Below are positions 5,812-6,160 of a stretch of DNA of 6,160 nucleotides, in pieces (within the stretch, counting starts at the first letter, position 1; the number at the start of each line of letters is the position of its first letter). Where the stretch lies: the NCBI GenBank assembly GCA_012031475.1, contig JAAUTJ010000313.1, forward strand, positions 1 through 6,160. The letters are read 5' to 3'. The notes under the pieces are model-generated. The model saw only the letters and a list, made by a program, of their open reading frames with translations, ran no database searches and had not been told where the DNA came from. The translations under genes and the position numbers were made by a program. This DNA is from Leptolyngbyaceae cyanobacterium SM1_3_5 (GTDB lineage Bacteria; Cyanobacteriota; Cyanobacteriia; Elainellales; Elainellaceae).

Positions 5812-6160
5812 TTGCACGTCAAGGAAACGGTACGGCTAAATCACCATCCATCATTGGAAGCTTTGGTGGGAATGAATGCATTGTTGTCGAGGTTGTGTCG
5901 AGGAAGATTGTGACAATCGCGCCTGTCGCAGCCTAAACTCAAATCGAGACTAAGCCACCTTTACAGATGATATCCTCTCGATCGCAATCGCATCGCCTGT
6001 AAAAGTACTTTAAGCGATCGAATTTTGCTCAAAGCCAGTCTGAAACTGGGCTTTCAGTAGCAAATAGTACAAAATTTCCTCAAACCCATCTTGACCCTAA
6101 CTTGTCCAAGCGGGATGCGCCATCAGCGCGGCGATCGTGCGGAGCCGCGAAGCGATTCGA
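5812..6160. other. Region upstream of the operon promoter with no convincing gene
   Basis: These 349 bases contain no plausible long reading frame on either strand. The visible content is a 13-base dyad GATTGT-G-ACAATC (5906-5918), a palindrome AAAGTACTTT (6002-6011), a bulged hairpin (6031-6054) and a GC-rich right end containing CGATCG. A Cys-rich 25-codon frame (5876-5953, plus strand) and an open minus-strand frame reaching the right edge (stop at 6097-6099) are too short to call as genes. I see no tRNA-like cloverleaf and no insertion sequence ends. Confidence 0.6.
6031..6054. terminator. Bulged hairpin, possible weak terminator of a gene beyond the right edge
   Basis: AAAGCCAGT (6031-6039) pairs with ACTGGGCTTT (6045-6054) with a single bulged G and a 5-base loop. 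Neither strand carries a good U run after the stem. If the minus-strand frame ending at 6097 belongs to a real gene, the hairpin would lie 42 bases past its stop, a reasonable place for a terminator insulating the pil operon. Confidence 0.3.

Noticed and set aside
1..6160. CRISPR array, insertion sequence, tRNA or rRNA
   Set aside because: No regularly spaced long repeats, transposase frames, terminal inverted repeats, cloverleaf or rRNA-like sequence was seen; the repeated CGATCG motifs are HIP1-type and dispersed.

Overview
The window is chromosomal DNA from a cyanobacterium, most likely a filamentous or Leptolyngbya/Oscillatoria-like form; the genus is inferred only loosely. The lineage evidence is at least four perfect HIP1 octamers (GCGATCGC, at about 886, 2649, 4237 and 5749, where about 0.1 would be expected by chance in 6 kb), many further CGATCG cores, and proteins of clearly cyanobacterial type. 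All recognisable genes lie on the minus strand, so transcription runs from right to left.

Layout from right to left. Positions 5812-6160 have no convincing gene; they hold short dyads, a bulged hairpin and possibly the last codons of an upstream gene. A sigma-70-type promoter at 5783-5811 drives a leader of about 134 nt with a HIP1-centred palindrome. It precedes the type IV pilus motor operon pilB (5642-3651), pilT (3538-2420) and pilC (2333-1100). A 12-bp hairpin at 1050-1080, 19 nt past the pilC stop, probably ends the operon. Next come an unrecognised 202-residue protein gene (953-345) and, at the left edge, the start of a small DUF2997-family gene (141 to beyond position 1).

PilB is the pilus extension ATPase, PilT the retraction ATPase, and PilC the inner-membrane platform protein on which both act. 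Together they power twitching motility, phototaxis and natural competence in cyanobacteria.

The most notable observation is that pilC as written is not one open frame. Two single-base losses about 50 nt apart, both next to runs of A on the coding strand, split it into three frames. Restoring one base at each site gives a normal PilC of 411 residues. This is either a sequencing or assembly error or a real motility-inactivating mutation. A second point is a Cys4 zinc-ribbon-like tail on PilB, in the region that serves as the Hfq docking site in Synechocystis. I see no new multi-gene system: this is a classic pilus motor operon with ordinary flanks.
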